A program made the position numbers and the translations under genes. From NCBI RefSeq assembly GCF_010548275.1, contig NZ_JAAGLT010000001.1:310001-374000 (forward strand): a stretch of DNA of 64,000 bases, given 5' to 3'. The notes below the pieces were generated by a model that saw nothing but the letters and a program-made list of their open reading frames with translations, was not told the DNA's origin and searched no databases. Origin of the DNA: Streptomyces sp. SID12488. Its GTDB lineage: Bacteria; Actinomycetota; Actinomycetes; Streptomycetales; Streptomycetaceae. Numbering within the stretch: position 1 is the first letter of the stretch; every line of letters begins with the position of its first letter. This document shows, piece after piece, positions 7,003-14,867 of the stretch.

Positions 7003-9120
7003 TCACAGCACCGTGAACGACTCCCTGACCCGTTCGTAGGTCCGCACCGCCTGCTCCTCGATCTCCTGGTGGTACCAGGTGCTGATCTGGTACGACTTCC
7101 CCTCCACGTCGAAGCCGAGCAGCCTGGCGTGCCAGTGGGTGCCGTCCAGGGTGAAGGTGTACTCCCAGACGACCGCCGGGTGATCCTGGAACGTCGTCTC
7201 CGCGAGGCTGATCTTCGTGTAGTCCTGGCCCTGGCGGGCGTTGCGCTCCGACTCCTCCCAGGTCCCCAGCAACTCGCCGCGTGCGAGGGAGGACTTGGCG
7301 AGGAGTTCCTGCCTCCCGTCGGGAGACGTGTAGTGCACCTCGGCGCCCGTCTTCACGTCCCGGCGCCAGCCCTTGGGCGTCGCCCACGCGTATCCGCCCC
7401 CCTCCTCGTGCGCCCCCGGCGGCAGGCTGCGCGGGCGCGAGGTGCCCTCGACCGTGGGCTGGGGGGAGTCGGGGGTGGGGGTGGGGGTGGAGACAGGGGT
7501 CGTGGTGGACGGCGGGGTCGAGGTCCCGGCTTGCCGCGATGAACCGGGCTTCGCCGTGTTCTTGTCGTCGGGTGATCCCGCCGTCACCGCCAGGATCGTC
7601 CCGACCAGCGCCCCCGCGGTGACCACACCCGCGACCGCCATGACCGTACGACGGCGGCCGTGGCGTGGGGCGTTGCCCCGACTCGGGTCGGACGGGACCG
7701 CGGGGCCCGGGAGTTCACCGGGTGGCGCTCCCGGTGGTACCCCAGTCCGTGGCGCCGTCGGGAGGCCGGCCGCATGCCTCGGGCCCGGCCGCCGCTCCGT
7801 CACCGCCTGCGCGTGTGCCCGCGCGTGTGCGTCACCCTGTGTCCGGATCAGTGAGATCCCGGCCCGGCGCGTTCCGCCGGGGCCCGCCGAACCGACCTCG
7901 GACCGTATCTCGGAGGGGACTTCGGTGGAGGCGTTGGGCGCCTCGGGGGACGGGGTTCCCAGGACCGGGGTGACTGTCGTGCGGGCGGAGGGCACCGCGT
8001 CCGTCGGCGGTGGGGGCTCGGGCTCCTGTTGCTCCTGTTGCTCCTGTTGCTCCTGTTGCTCCTGTTGCTCCCAGTGTTGGCGCTGTTCCCGCTCCGGTTC
8101 GTCCGATGGCTGCTCGTGTGGCCGGCGTGCGGCCTGTACCAGTGACGCGTCCAGGTAGGCGGGCGTCGGTGCGTCCGCGTGCGCCGGTACGGGAGTCGGG
8201 GGCGTCGTCTCCGGCCGCGTGTCCGGTGTCTCCGGCGCCCCGGGGGTCGACGGCTCCCTGTCCTCGTCCCTTCCCTCTCCCTCTTCGGGGGCCGGCTCCG
8301 GGAACGCCACCGGCCGCAGGACCCGTTCCACGTCCTCCAGTGCGGGCCGGGCCGACGGTTCCTTCTCCAGGAGGGCGGTCAGGATGTCGTGCAACGGGCC
8401 CGCTGCGGCCGGGAGTTCGGGGTCCTCGTACAGGACCGCGTGCAGAGTCGCCAGGGTCGTTTCGCGGGAGAAAGGCGAGCGGCCTCCCAGCGCCGCACAG
8501 AGGGTCGCGCCGAGGGACCACACGTCGGACGGCGGGCCCTGATGCCGGCCCGAGACGCGCTCCGGTGCCATGTAGTCGGGGGAGCCGACGAGCATGCCGA
8601 CCATCGTGAGGGCCTTCGCGTCCTGGATGGCGGCGATGCCGAAGTCGGTGAGGACGACCCGTCCGTCGCGTCGTTCCACGAGGACGTTGCCCGGTTTGAT
8701 GTCGCGGTGCAGTACGCCCCCCGCGTGCACCTGGCGCAGCGCGGAGACCAGCCCGAGGCCGAGGCGGGCCGTGTCGGCCGGACCCAACGGGCCGTCCTGG
8801 ACGAGAAGTTGCTCGAGGGAGCGGCCGGCGACCAACTCCATGACGATCCACAGCCGTTCACCCTCGTCCACGACGTCGTACACGCGCACGACGTTCGGGT
8901 GGTCGATCCTGGCCGTCGCCCTGGCCTCGCGGAGTGTGCGTTCGCGGCGGGTGCGGGTGTCCTCCGCGTCGAGTCCGTCAATCCGCATTTCCTTGACGGC
9001 CACCGGCCGGTCGAGCATTTCGTCGGCGGCCCGCCACACCCGCCCCATTCCCCCCTGTCCGATACTTTCGACCAGCCGATATCGGCCCGTCACCAGCAGA
9101 CCTGGAGCACCGCCACCCAT
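7003..9120 (-). CDS. One-pass transmembrane Ser/Thr protein kinase
   Basis: 705 residues from the ATG at 9120. A TTG at 9132 would add four residues. The N-terminal Hanks-type kinase has the glycine loop GQGGMGRV, the ATP lysine in VAVKEM (about K43), HRDIKPGN (D140) and DFG (D159), followed by SPDYMAPE. A long Pro/Glu-rich linker follows, containing a Gln-Gln-Glu run encoded by five 9-bp repeats. One membrane helix lies at about residues 493-514, and an extracellular domain of about 190 residues forms the C-terminus. There are no PASTA repeats, so the sensor domain is of another kind and its ligand is unknown. The next gene rightward is divergent and encodes a wall-anchored protein. Confidence 0.93.
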   Translation of the reverse strand: MGGGAPGLLVTGRYRLVESIGQGGMGRVWRAADEMLDRPVAVKEMRIDGLDAEDTRTRRERTLREARATARIDHPNVVRVYDVVDEGERLWIVMELVAGRSLEQLLVQDGPLGPADTARLGLGLVSALRQVHAGGVLHRDIKPGNVLVERRDGRVVLTDFGIAAIQDAKALTMVGMLVGSPDYMAPERVSGRHQGPPSDVWSLGATLCAALGGRSPFSRETTLATLHAVLYEDPELPAAAGPLHDILTALLEKEPSARPALEDVERVLRPVAFPEPAPEEGEGRDEDREPSTPGAPETPDTRPETTPPTPVPAHADAPTPAYLDASLVQAARRPHEQPSDEPEREQRQHWEQQEQQEQQEQQEQQEPEPPPPTDAVPSARTTVTPVLGTPSPEAPNASTEVPSEIRSEVGSAGPGGTRRAGISLIRTQGDAHARAHAQAVTERRPGPRHAAGLPTAPRTGVPPGAPPGELPGPAVPSDPSRGNAPRHGRRRTVMAVAGVVTAGALVGTILAVTAGSPDDKNTAKPGSSRQAGTSTPPSTTTPVSTPTPTPDSPQPTVEGTSRPRSLPPGAHEEGGGYAWATPKGWRRDVKTGAEVHYTSPDGRQELLAKSSLARGELLGTWEESERNARQGQDYTKISLAETTFQDHPAVVWEYTFTLDGTHWHARLLGFDVEGKSYQISTWYHQEIEEQAVRTYERVRESFTVL
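8023..8067 (-). repeat. Five 9-bp tandem repeats in kinase linker
   Basis: Five perfect copies of CTCCTGTTG (plus-strand sense) encode an alternating Gln-Gln-Glu run in the cytoplasmic juxtamembrane linker of the kinase. The repeat keeps the frame, so copy-number changes would only alter linker length. Confidence 0.9.
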
Positions 9121-9279
9121 ATTCCCCGGCAATCCTCTGCACCCCCCTCAACGCATGCCCCACCAGAACCACAATGGTCACACTTCGTGCCGTACCAGCA
9201 TAGTGGCGGGAAATCTTGTGGTACCTCTTCATGGACTGCGAATTCAGGCGCAGTCCAGGGGGATCCAAGGGGGACGAAC

Positions 9280-10002
9280 ATGAGTTCTGGTCGCACGACG
9301 GCCATCGCGGGATCGCTGCTCACGGCATCTTTTTCGGCCGTGATGATCCTTTCCTTCACCGCCAGCGCGGATGACCAGGGGCCCGGAAGCAGCAAGGGAG
9401 GAAAGGCCGTTGACGCGGCGCCGACAGGCGTCAAGTTGACCACCCAGTTGCCCGAGAGTATCTCGGTCGACAACAGTTCGAAAGAAACGGCGATTACCGC
9501 CACGGTAAAGAACGACGGGAGCAAGGACAGCGGCGACATCAGGCTTTTGGTCGTCGGATTCGACGGCCTGACGGTCAAGAACGTTCAGGGCTGTTCAGAG
9601 ATTGCCGAAGGGGACCTCCCGGAGGGTTCGAACAGCGGTTTCAGCTGTGCCGTCGGTAATCTCGCCGCCGGTAAGTCGAAGTCGTACGACGTCGACGCGA
9701 CGTTCGATCTGGGCAAGGCCGGCAAGATCTGTCTGCCCGTCCAGACCGCCGACGGTTCGAAGACGTTCTGGCAGCAGGGCCCGGTCCCGTTCGGTACGAA
9801 CAACCCGTCACCGAACGCCCCGGCCACCCCGCTGCTGCTCGGCACCGACAACAAGCCGGTGGCACCCGGCGGCGACGAACTGCCGAGGACCGGCCCGGCG
9901 CGCGACCTGCTCCCGCTCGGCGGTGTCGGTGCGGCGCTGCTGTCCGCCGGGGCCGCGGGCATGTGGTGGTCGCAGCGGCGGCCCCGGCAGCCGCAGGGCT
10001 GA
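9280..10002 (+). CDS. Secreted protein with LPXTG-type sorting signal
   Basis: 240 residues from the ATG at 9280, with AGGGGG seven bases upstream. A signal peptide (about residues 1-30, ending near ASA-DDQ) is followed by a Gly/Lys-rich stretch and an immunoglobulin-like adhesive-type region with two Cys in the middle. The end is a classic sortase signal: LPRTG at residues 201-205, a hydrophobic helix (LLPLGGVGAALLSAGAAGMW) and a basic tail, SQRRPRQ. A sortase would link it to the peptidoglycan. No sortase gene lies in the window. It is divergent from the kinase gene, so the two may share a regulatory region; that pairing is inference only. Confidence 0.85.
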   Translation: MSSGRTTAIAGSLLTASFSAVMILSFTASADDQGPGSSKGGKAVDAAPTGVKLTTQLPESISVDNSSKETAITATVKNDGSKDSGDIRLLVVGFDGLTVKNVQGCSEIAEGDLPEGSNSGFSCAVGNLAAGKSKSYDVDATFDLGKAGKICLPVQTADGSKTFWQQGPVPFGTNNPSPNAPATPLLLGTDNKPVAPGGDELPRTGPARDLLPLGGVGAALLSAGAAGMWWSQRRPRQPQG

Positions 10003-10068
10003 GTCAGGAATCCGGGAGGTCAGGAAGCCTGGAAGTCGGGTAAGAACGCGGAAGAGCAGGACGCAGAA

Positions 10069-10100
10069 GATCCGGGGTGCCGTGCGCGGCATCCCGGATC
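10069..10100. terminator. Hairpin between convergent genes
   Basis: A 14-bp stem with one G-U pair (10069-10082 with 10087-10100, loop TGCG) sits between the 3' ends of the wall protein gene and bioY. It lacks a T-run, as is common for Streptomyces terminators. Confidence 0.6.
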
Positions 10101-10137
10101 TCGTCGACGTCCGTGCTGAGTTCAGCGGTTGCGGAGT

Positions 10138-10716
10138 TCAGCGGTTGAGGAACCTCCAGGCCGTCGGCAGTACGCCCATCGCCAGGGCCGCCTTCAGGGC
10201 GTCGCCGAACAGGAACGGTGTGAGGCCGGCGGCGATCGCCGCGCTCGCGCTCATGCCGGCCGCCAGGGCGAGGTACGGGACGCCGATCGCGTAGATGATC
10301 GCCTCGCCGACCAGCATCGTGCCCGCCATGCGCAGCATCGAGCGGTCGGCGCCTCGGCGGGCCAGCGCGCCCACGGCGGCGGACGCGAGCAGCATGCCGA
10401 GGATGTAACCGAAGGACACCGACGTGCCCGAGCCGCCCTCCGCGAACCACGGCACGCCAGCCAGTCCGGCCAGGGCGTAGACGACGAGGGCGGCGAGGCC
10501 GCGGCCGGCGCCGAGCGCGGTGCCGACGAGGAGCGCTGCGAAGGTCTGCCCGGTCACCGGTACCGGCGAGCCGGGCACGGGGACGGCGATCTGGGCGGCG
10601 ATCCCGACGAGTCCGGCGCCGCCGAGCACGAGCGCGGCGTCCCGGACGCGGGAGGCGGGGAGCAGGTCGGCGAGGACCTGGCCGGGGCGGGCGGGGGCGA
10701 CGGCGGCGGTTGCCAT
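10138..10716 (-). CDS. bioY: BioY, biotin transporter substrate-binding membrane subunit
   Basis: 192 residues from the ATG at 10716, which has GGAG about five bases upstream. The frame stays open to 10845 but the extra residues are low-quality. Six hydrophobic segments and the BioY signature are present: VPVPGSPVPVTGQTFAALL, GTALGAGRG, and YALAGLAGVPWFAEGGSG with FGYILGMLLA. BioY is the S component of energy-coupling-factor biotin importers. No EcfA/EcfT genes are next to it, so it either works alone or uses shared modules encoded elsewhere. No biotin synthesis gene is in the window. Confidence 0.92.
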   Translation of the reverse strand: MATAAVAPARPGQVLADLLPASRVRDAALVLGGAGLVGIAAQIAVPVPGSPVPVTGQTFAALLVGTALGAGRGLAALVVYALAGLAGVPWFAEGGSGTSVSFGYILGMLLASAAVGALARRGADRSMLRMAGTMLVGEAIIYAIGVPYLALAAGMSASAAIAAGLTPFLFGDALKAALAMGVLPTAWRFLNR

Positions 10717-11106
10717 GGGGACTCCGCGGAGATGTGGGCGGCAGGGACTTCGTGACGCTATCCCAGCGACCTCGAGCCGATCACCGTCAGCGCCCGACAA
10801 AGGGGGCGACGGCGGCTTGGTGGACTCCGGACAAACGATGGGCATTACACCCGGTACGGCGTGACGCCGGTCACTGAGGTGAGGTGGTGTGGGCTACCGA
10901 GGTGCGGCGGGCGCGCTCTGTAGGGTTCCGCCAATCCGACCGCAGGCCTGCGCATCCCCGGGGCCTGGCCTGGACGGTGCCCGGCCCGAGTTCGGCCCGG
11001 TTCCGGCCCCGAATCGGTCCTGGTTCGACCGCGGCCCGGACGCCTGCCGTCTCGCCCGTCGGTCGCCGTCTGTGCAGCGTCGGCCCGTTTTGCTAGCTTC
11101 GAGCGC
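10717..11106. other. Gene-free gap upstream of the leader peptide
   Basis: A 390-base gap between divergent bioY and the leader peptide. The frame of the ROK gene is open through it, but the sequence is a run of CGGCCCG-rich blocks with no start preceded by a ribosome site, so I see no gene. The right end carries the -10-like TAGCTT at 11094-11099. Confidence 0.6.
11094..11106 (+). promoter_or_regulatory. -10 element placed for a leaderless leader peptide
   Basis: TAGCTT at 11094-11099 fits the actinobacterial TANNNT consensus and ends exactly seven bases before the ATG of the leader peptide. This is the spacing seen for leaderless transcripts. No Shine-Dalgarno precedes the ATG, which agrees with that reading. 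No good -35 box is visible. Confidence 0.5.
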
Positions 11107-11193
11107 ATGGTCGCCCAGTCCCGGTACTTCTCGTCGCGTCGCTATGTCGACCTGCGACGCGTGGGCACGGCCACCTGTCGCCGCCCCGGGTGA
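11107..11193 (+). CDS. Cys-containing leader peptide (attenuation type)
   Basis: A 28-residue ORF. Its core is SSRRYVDLRRVGTATC, a match to the short Streptomyces leader peptides (S-R-R-H/Y-V-D-L-x-R-V...C) that are found upstream of sulfur-assimilation operons and annotated as putative leader peptides. The Cys codon is the 24th, near the end, followed by RRPG and stop. Ribosome stalling at Cys under cysteine limitation is the proposed mechanism for such peptides. Here it precedes the ROK gene and, further on, the organosulfur importer and oxygenases, which fits a cysteine-responsive switch. Three TCCCCGAG copies lie in the 106 bases between it and the ROK start. Confidence 0.75.
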   Translation: MVAQSRYFSSRRYVDLRRVGTATCRRPG

Positions 11194-11299
11194 GGCGGCT
11201 CCGGCGCGCCTCGCTCCACAGGACTCCCCGAGCCTTCACGGGTCCCCGAGTCCTCACGAGACGGCGCAGTGTCGGACCAGTTCCCCGAGGATGATCGCC

Positions 11300-12550
11300 A
11301 TGCCCCGTGCCGCGGCACCCACCCTTGCCTCCCCCTCCCTTTCCGCTTCCTCCTCCCTCCCCTCCCGTACTTCCTCCTCGTCCCGCGTGCCTCGCGCCGC
11401 CGATTCCGACCGGCGCAGGACGAGCGCGAGTGTCGTCCTGCGGTCCGTGCTGGAGCACGGGCCCGTGGCGCGCAGCACCATCGCCCGGCTGACCGGGCTG
11501 TCACCGGCGTCGGTGACGGACTACTGCGCCCGGTTCGCCGAACTCGGCCTGATCCGCGAGGAGTCCGTGCCCCGGCGGTCGAACGGCGTGGGGCGTCCGC
11601 ACGTCCCCGTCGACGTCGACCCCTCGCGGTTCGTGGTCGCCGGCGTGCATGTGGCCGTGTCGTACACGACCGTCGCGCTGCTGGATCTGCGCGGCCGGGT
11701 GGTGTCCCGGCGCGAGCTGGCGCACGAGCACACCGATCCGGGGTGGGTGCTGGCACGGGCCGCCGAGGGGCTGCGGGCGCTGCTGGACGGCGCCCCCGGC
11801 CGCCGGGCCCTCGGTGTCGGCGTGGCCGTGGGCGGCTGGGTGGACCGGGAGTCAGGGACCGTCGTCGAGCACCAGATGCTGGGCTGGCGGGACGTGCCGG
11901 TGCGGGACGTGCTCCGCGCCCGCACCGGACTGCCGGTCCATGTGGACGGGCACGCACGGGCGTTGGTCAACGCGGAGCGGCTGTTCGGGCCGGCGCGGGA
12001 CGGCGGGAGCGTGCTGCATCTGTTCGTCGGCAACGTGGTCGACGCGGCGTTCGCGACCAACGACGAGGTGCACCACGGGCCGCGCTCCCAATCGGGCGCC
12101 ATCGCCCATCTCCCGGTGCCGGGCGGTACGGAGGCCTGCGACTGCGGGCGTACGGGCTGCCTGCAGGCCGAGTTGAGCGAGCGGACGCTGTGCCGGCGGG
12201 CGCGGGAGGCGGGCGTCGTCGTGGGCACGAATCCCATGCATGTGGTCACGGCGGCAGCCGGGGGCGACCCGGTCGCCGTACGGCTGCTGGTGCAGCGGGC
12301 AGGTGCCGTGGGGCGGGCGGCGCGGCTGCTGCTCGACGTGCTGAATCCGGAGACGGTGGTCGTGACCGAGGTCGGGGTCATCTACCGCGAGGACTGCCTT
12401 GCCGCACTGCGTGAAGGGGTCGGCGCCGACCGCGCGGCCTCTGTCGTGCCGACGAGTTTCCCGGACTCGGTACTCGCGGTGGCGGGCGGTGCGGTGGCAC
12501 TCGACGTGCTGTACCGGGATCCGCTGGCCGCTTCACCTCAGGCTATTTAA
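11300..12550 (+). CDS. ROK-family transcriptional regulator
   Basis: 416 residues from the ATG at 11300, which has CGAGG nine bases upstream; the in-frame ATG at 11291 is too close to that site. A Ser/Ala-rich N-terminus leads into a winged helix-turn-helix (RSVLEHGPVARSTIARLTGLSPASVTDY, read as two adjoining parts), then a ROK sugar-kinase-like body. The zinc cluster CDCGRTGCLQ is present. The glycine pattern of the phosphate-binding site is weak, so it is probably not an active kinase. It sits between a Cys leader peptide and the organosulfur importer, so it likely controls this block; ROK proteins normally sense sugars, which makes the effector unclear. Confidence 0.85.
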   Translation: MPRAAAPTLASPSLSASSSLPSRTSSSSRVPRAADSDRRRTSASVVLRSVLEHGPVARSTIARLTGLSPASVTDYCARFAELGLIREESVPRRSNGVGRPHVPVDVDPSRFVVAGVHVAVSYTTVALLDLRGRVVSRRELAHEHTDPGWVLARAAEGLRALLDGAPGRRALGVGVAVGGWVDRESGTVVEHQMLGWRDVPVRDVLRARTGLPVHVDGHARALVNAERLFGPARDGGSVLHLFVGNVVDAAFATNDEVHHGPRSQSGAIAHLPVPGGTEACDCGRTGCLQAELSERTLCRRAREAGVVVGTNPMHVVTAAAGGDPVAVRLLVQRAGAVGRAARLLLDVLNPETVVVTEVGVIYREDCLAALREGVGADRAASVVPTSFPDSVLAVAGGAVALDVLYRDPLAASPQAI

Positions 12551-12583
12551 TTCAGAAACTCCGAATGTTGACAGGGACCACGC

Positions 12584-12643
12584 ATGACCTGGAACATCTT
12601 GCTCATGAGCCCTTTCGTGAGCTGTCGCACCCTCTGTTGCTGA
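12584..12643 (+). CDS. Tiny ORF ending Cys-Cys-stop, candidate second leader peptide
   Basis: A 19-residue ORF, MTWNILLM followed by SPFVSCRTLCC, starting 33 bases after the ROK stop. AGGGA lies six bases upstream of the ATG, a good ribosome site. Three of the last six sense codons are Cys (TGT, TGT, TGC), and the stop follows directly. It does not match the conserved leader motif of the first peptide. Position (218 bases ahead of the importer lipoprotein) and Cys density suggest a cysteine-sensing uORF. This is inference; no homologue is known to me. Confidence 0.5.
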   Translation: MTWNILLMSPFVSCRTLCC

Positions 12644-12674
12644 CACGTCGCCACTGTTGCTGACACGTTGCCAC
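12635..12674 (+). repeat. 20-bp tandem duplication covering Cys-Cys-stop
   Basis: Two adjoining 20-bp units differ at one base. Each begins TGTTGCTGACACG and ends GCCAC. The first unit contains the last two Cys codons and stop of the tiny ORF. The second unit opens a short hairpin, ACACGT-TGCC-ACGTGT, at 12663-12678. CT-rich sequence with three CCTTCTG copies fills the rest up to the lipoprotein gene. Confidence 0.85.
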
Positions 12675-12861
12675 GTGTGAAGCGCTCATTTCTTCCGCAC
12701 TTTCTGAGCTTCCTGCTCTCTCTCCGAGCTTGCTGCTCTCTGTGCCGTCTCTCCCTTCTGCCCTTCTGCCCTTCTGCGTGAATTCGCTCTCTCGGGCCTC
12801 GTCGTGTCCGTGTCCTGAATTCCGCATGCGGTCCTGCCTTCTGAACTCACGGAGTCCTCCC

Positions 12862-13929
12862 ATGCCTTCATCTCCCCTGCCGGGTGTCGACCGACGGCTC
12901 TTCCTCACCTCCCTGCTCGGCGCCGCGGCCGGCGTCGCCGGGCTGAGCGGCTGCGCGAACAGCAGTGCCGCCGCCGACAGCAAGGGCGCCTCGACCGCCC
13001 CGCTCGCCGACAGGGTCCCGGCCGGGACGAGCCTGAAGATCTCCTCGTATTCGGGCACCCAGCAACTCCAGTTCAAGCTCGCCAAGTTGGGCGAGCTGCC
13101 TTTCAAGGTGTCGAGCTGGGAGAACATCTCCGCCGGTCCCGATGTCATCAACGCCTTCCGCTCGAGTTCCCTCGACCTCGCCAACAACGCGGGTATTCCG
13201 CCGATTCAGGCGCACTTCCAGGGTTACGACGCGAAAATCGTCGCGATCAACGTCACCCGCAAGCCGAACTATCTCTTCGCCACCAAGCCCGGCAGCGACA
13301 TCCGGTCGGTCGCGGACTTCAAGGGCAGGAAACTCGCCTTCTCGCAGGGACAGGCCCAGGGCGTCGTACTCCTGCGGGCGCTGCAGAAGGCCGGGCTCGC
13401 GTACGACGAGGTCAAACTCGTCCCGTTGACCAGCAACCAGTTCTTCACCGCCCTGCAGTCGGGCCAGGTGGACGTCGCGCCGCTGGCCATCAGCCAGGCG
13501 CCCGCGTATTTCCAGCAGTACGGCGCCAAGGGTGCCCGCAGCATCGACACGGACGTGGTCGACCTGCTCAGCCTGCTGTGGGCGCCGGTCTCCGTGCTGA
13601 ACGACTCCGCGGAGGCCGCCGCGATCGCCGCGTACATCCCGTACTGGGCCAAGGGCCTGGTGTGGGGGTACGAGAACCCCGACATCTGGAACGAGGAGTT
13701 CTACGTCAAGACGCAGAACCTGACGCTCCCGCAGGCGCAGGCGATCACCAAGCTCGCCAACAAGCCACTGTTTCCCACGAGTTGGGCCGAGGCGATCAAG
13801 TGGGAGCAGGAGACCGCCGATCTGCTCGCGGAGGGCGGCTTCGTGAAGAAGTTCGACGTGAGCTCGCTCTTCGACCACCGCTTCGAGGGCATCGCCGCGA
13901 AGTCCGTGGCTGCGGAGTACCGGAGGTGA
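12862..13929 (+). CDS. ABC importer lipoprotein, SsuA/NMT1-like (sulfonate type)
   Basis: 355 residues from the ATG at 12862, with GGAG seven bases upstream. A twin-arginine-like signal (DRRLFLTSLLGAAAG) ends in the lipobox GLSGC (Cys31), so it is an exported lipoprotein. The body is a type-2 periplasmic binding fold of the SsuA/TauA/NMT1 group: SGPDVINAF-like SAGPDVINAFRSSSLDLAN, DFKGRKLAFSQGQAQGVVLLRAL and ALQSGQVDVAPLAI. Such proteins bind aliphatic sulfonates, taurine, nitrate or thiamine precursors. The flavin monooxygenase and TauD-type genes downstream favour an organosulfur ligand. It is first in an operon with permease and ATPase. Confidence 0.88.
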   Translation: MPSSPLPGVDRRLFLTSLLGAAAGVAGLSGCANSSAAADSKGASTAPLADRVPAGTSLKISSYSGTQQLQFKLAKLGELPFKVSSWENISAGPDVINAFRSSSLDLANNAGIPPIQAHFQGYDAKIVAINVTRKPNYLFATKPGSDIRSVADFKGRKLAFSQGQAQGVVLLRALQKAGLAYDEVKLVPLTSNQFFTALQSGQVDVAPLAISQAPAYFQQYGAKGARSIDTDVVDLLSLLWAPVSVLNDSAEAAAIAAYIPYWAKGLVWGYENPDIWNEEFYVKTQNLTLPQAQAITKLANKPLFPTSWAEAIKWEQETADLLAEGGFVKKFDVSSLFDHRFEGIAAKSVAAEYRR

Positions 13930-13934
13930 GCGCC

Positions 13935-14867
13935 GTGACCACCAGCGCCTCAACTGCCGCCGGTGCAGCTGCCGGCGCCGCCGAGGCCACCGCGTCCACC
14001 GCGTCCACCGCGTCCACCGCGTCCACCGAGGCCGTAGCATCCGTCGCGTCCGTCACGGCCACCGAGGAGAGCGGCTCCCAGGTTCGCAGGCGGCGCCGGC
14101 TTTCTCCCGGGAAGCGGCTGCCCGCCGCTCCGTTCGTAGGCCCGGCCCTCGTCATCGCCCTGTGGGCCGGCGCCTCCGCAGCCGGACAGCTCGACCCGGC
14201 CGCGATCCCGGCGCCCTGGACCGTGCTCAAAACAGGCGGCCGGCTGTGGACCGACGGGACCCTGCCGAACGACATCCTGACCTCGTTGCGTCGGGCCGCC
14301 TCCGGCTTCACGATCGGGCTGGTCGCGGGCGTCCTCCTTGCCCTGGCCGCCGGTCTCAGCCGGGTCGGCGAGGCGCTGATCGACGGGACGGTCCAGCTCA
14401 ACCGGGCCATCCCGGCCCTCGGTCTGATCCCGCTGTTCATCCTCTGGCTGGGCATCGGCGAGACGTTCAAGATCGCGATCATCGCCATCGTCGTCTACAT
14501 CCCGATCTACCTCAACACACATGCCGCGCTGTCCGGCATCGACAGCCGCTTCGTCGAACTCGCCGAGGTGCAGGGCCTGTCGAGGTTCCAGTTCGTCCGG
14601 CAGATCGTCGTGCCCGGTGCGCTGCCCGGATTCTTCGTGGGACTCCGGCTCGGCGTGACCGGGTCCTGGCTGGGCCTGGTCGTCCTGGAGCAGATCAACG
14701 CCACCAGCGGACTCGGCTACATGATGTTCCAGGCCCAGAACTACGGCCAGAGCGACGTCATCCTCGTCGGCCTGGTCATCTACGGCTTCTTCGGCCTGGT
14801 GTCCGACAGCGCGGTCCGTCTCGTCGAACGGAGGGTGCTGTCATGGCGACGCACACTGAGCAACTGA
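13935..14867 (+). CDS. ABC importer permease, SsuC/TauC-like
   Basis: 310 residues from the GTG at 13935, with GGAGG eight bases upstream. A GTG at 13926 would overlap the previous stop. An unusual N-terminal tail of about 60 residues is rich in Ala, Ser and Thr and includes four 9-bp repeats. Six membrane segments follow, with the binding-protein-dependent transport loop ELAEVQGLSRFQFVRQIVVPGALPG that contacts the ATPase (an EAA-type motif). It starts five bases after the lipoprotein stop. It overlaps the ATPase gene by 25 bases. Confidence 0.9.
   Translation: MTTSASTAAGAAAGAAEATASTASTASTASTEAVASVASVTATEESGSQVRRRRRLSPGKRLPAAPFVGPALVIALWAGASAAGQLDPAAIPAPWTVLKTGGRLWTDGTLPNDILTSLRRAASGFTIGLVAGVLLALAAGLSRVGEALIDGTVQLNRAIPALGLIPLFILWLGIGETFKIAIIAIVVYIPIYLNTHAALSGIDSRFVELAEVQGLSRFQFVRQIVVPGALPGFFVGLRLGVTGSWLGLVVLEQINATSGLGYMMFQAQNYGQSDVILVGLVIYGFFGLVSDSAVRLVERRVLSWRRTLSN
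13992..14027 (+). repeat. Four 9-bp tandem repeats in permease tail
   Basis: Four perfect copies of GCGTCCACC encode an Ala-Ser-Thr run in the cytoplasmic N-terminal tail of the permease. Frame is kept. Confidence 0.9.

Noticed and set aside
8023..8067. CRISPR or regulatory repeat array.
   Set aside because: The 9-bp units are perfect, without spacers, and lie inside a coding frame.
10889..11299. An N-terminal extension of the ROK protein by about 130 residues.
   Set aside because: It would swallow the leader peptide, has no ribosome site, and the product is composition-biased; the ATG at 11300 has CGAGG at the right distance.
12568..12573. TTGACA as a -35 box of a promoter inside the organosulfur block.
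   Set aside because: No TANNNT element at a normal distance follows, and the site overlaps the ribosome-binding region of the mini-ORF. It may be chance.
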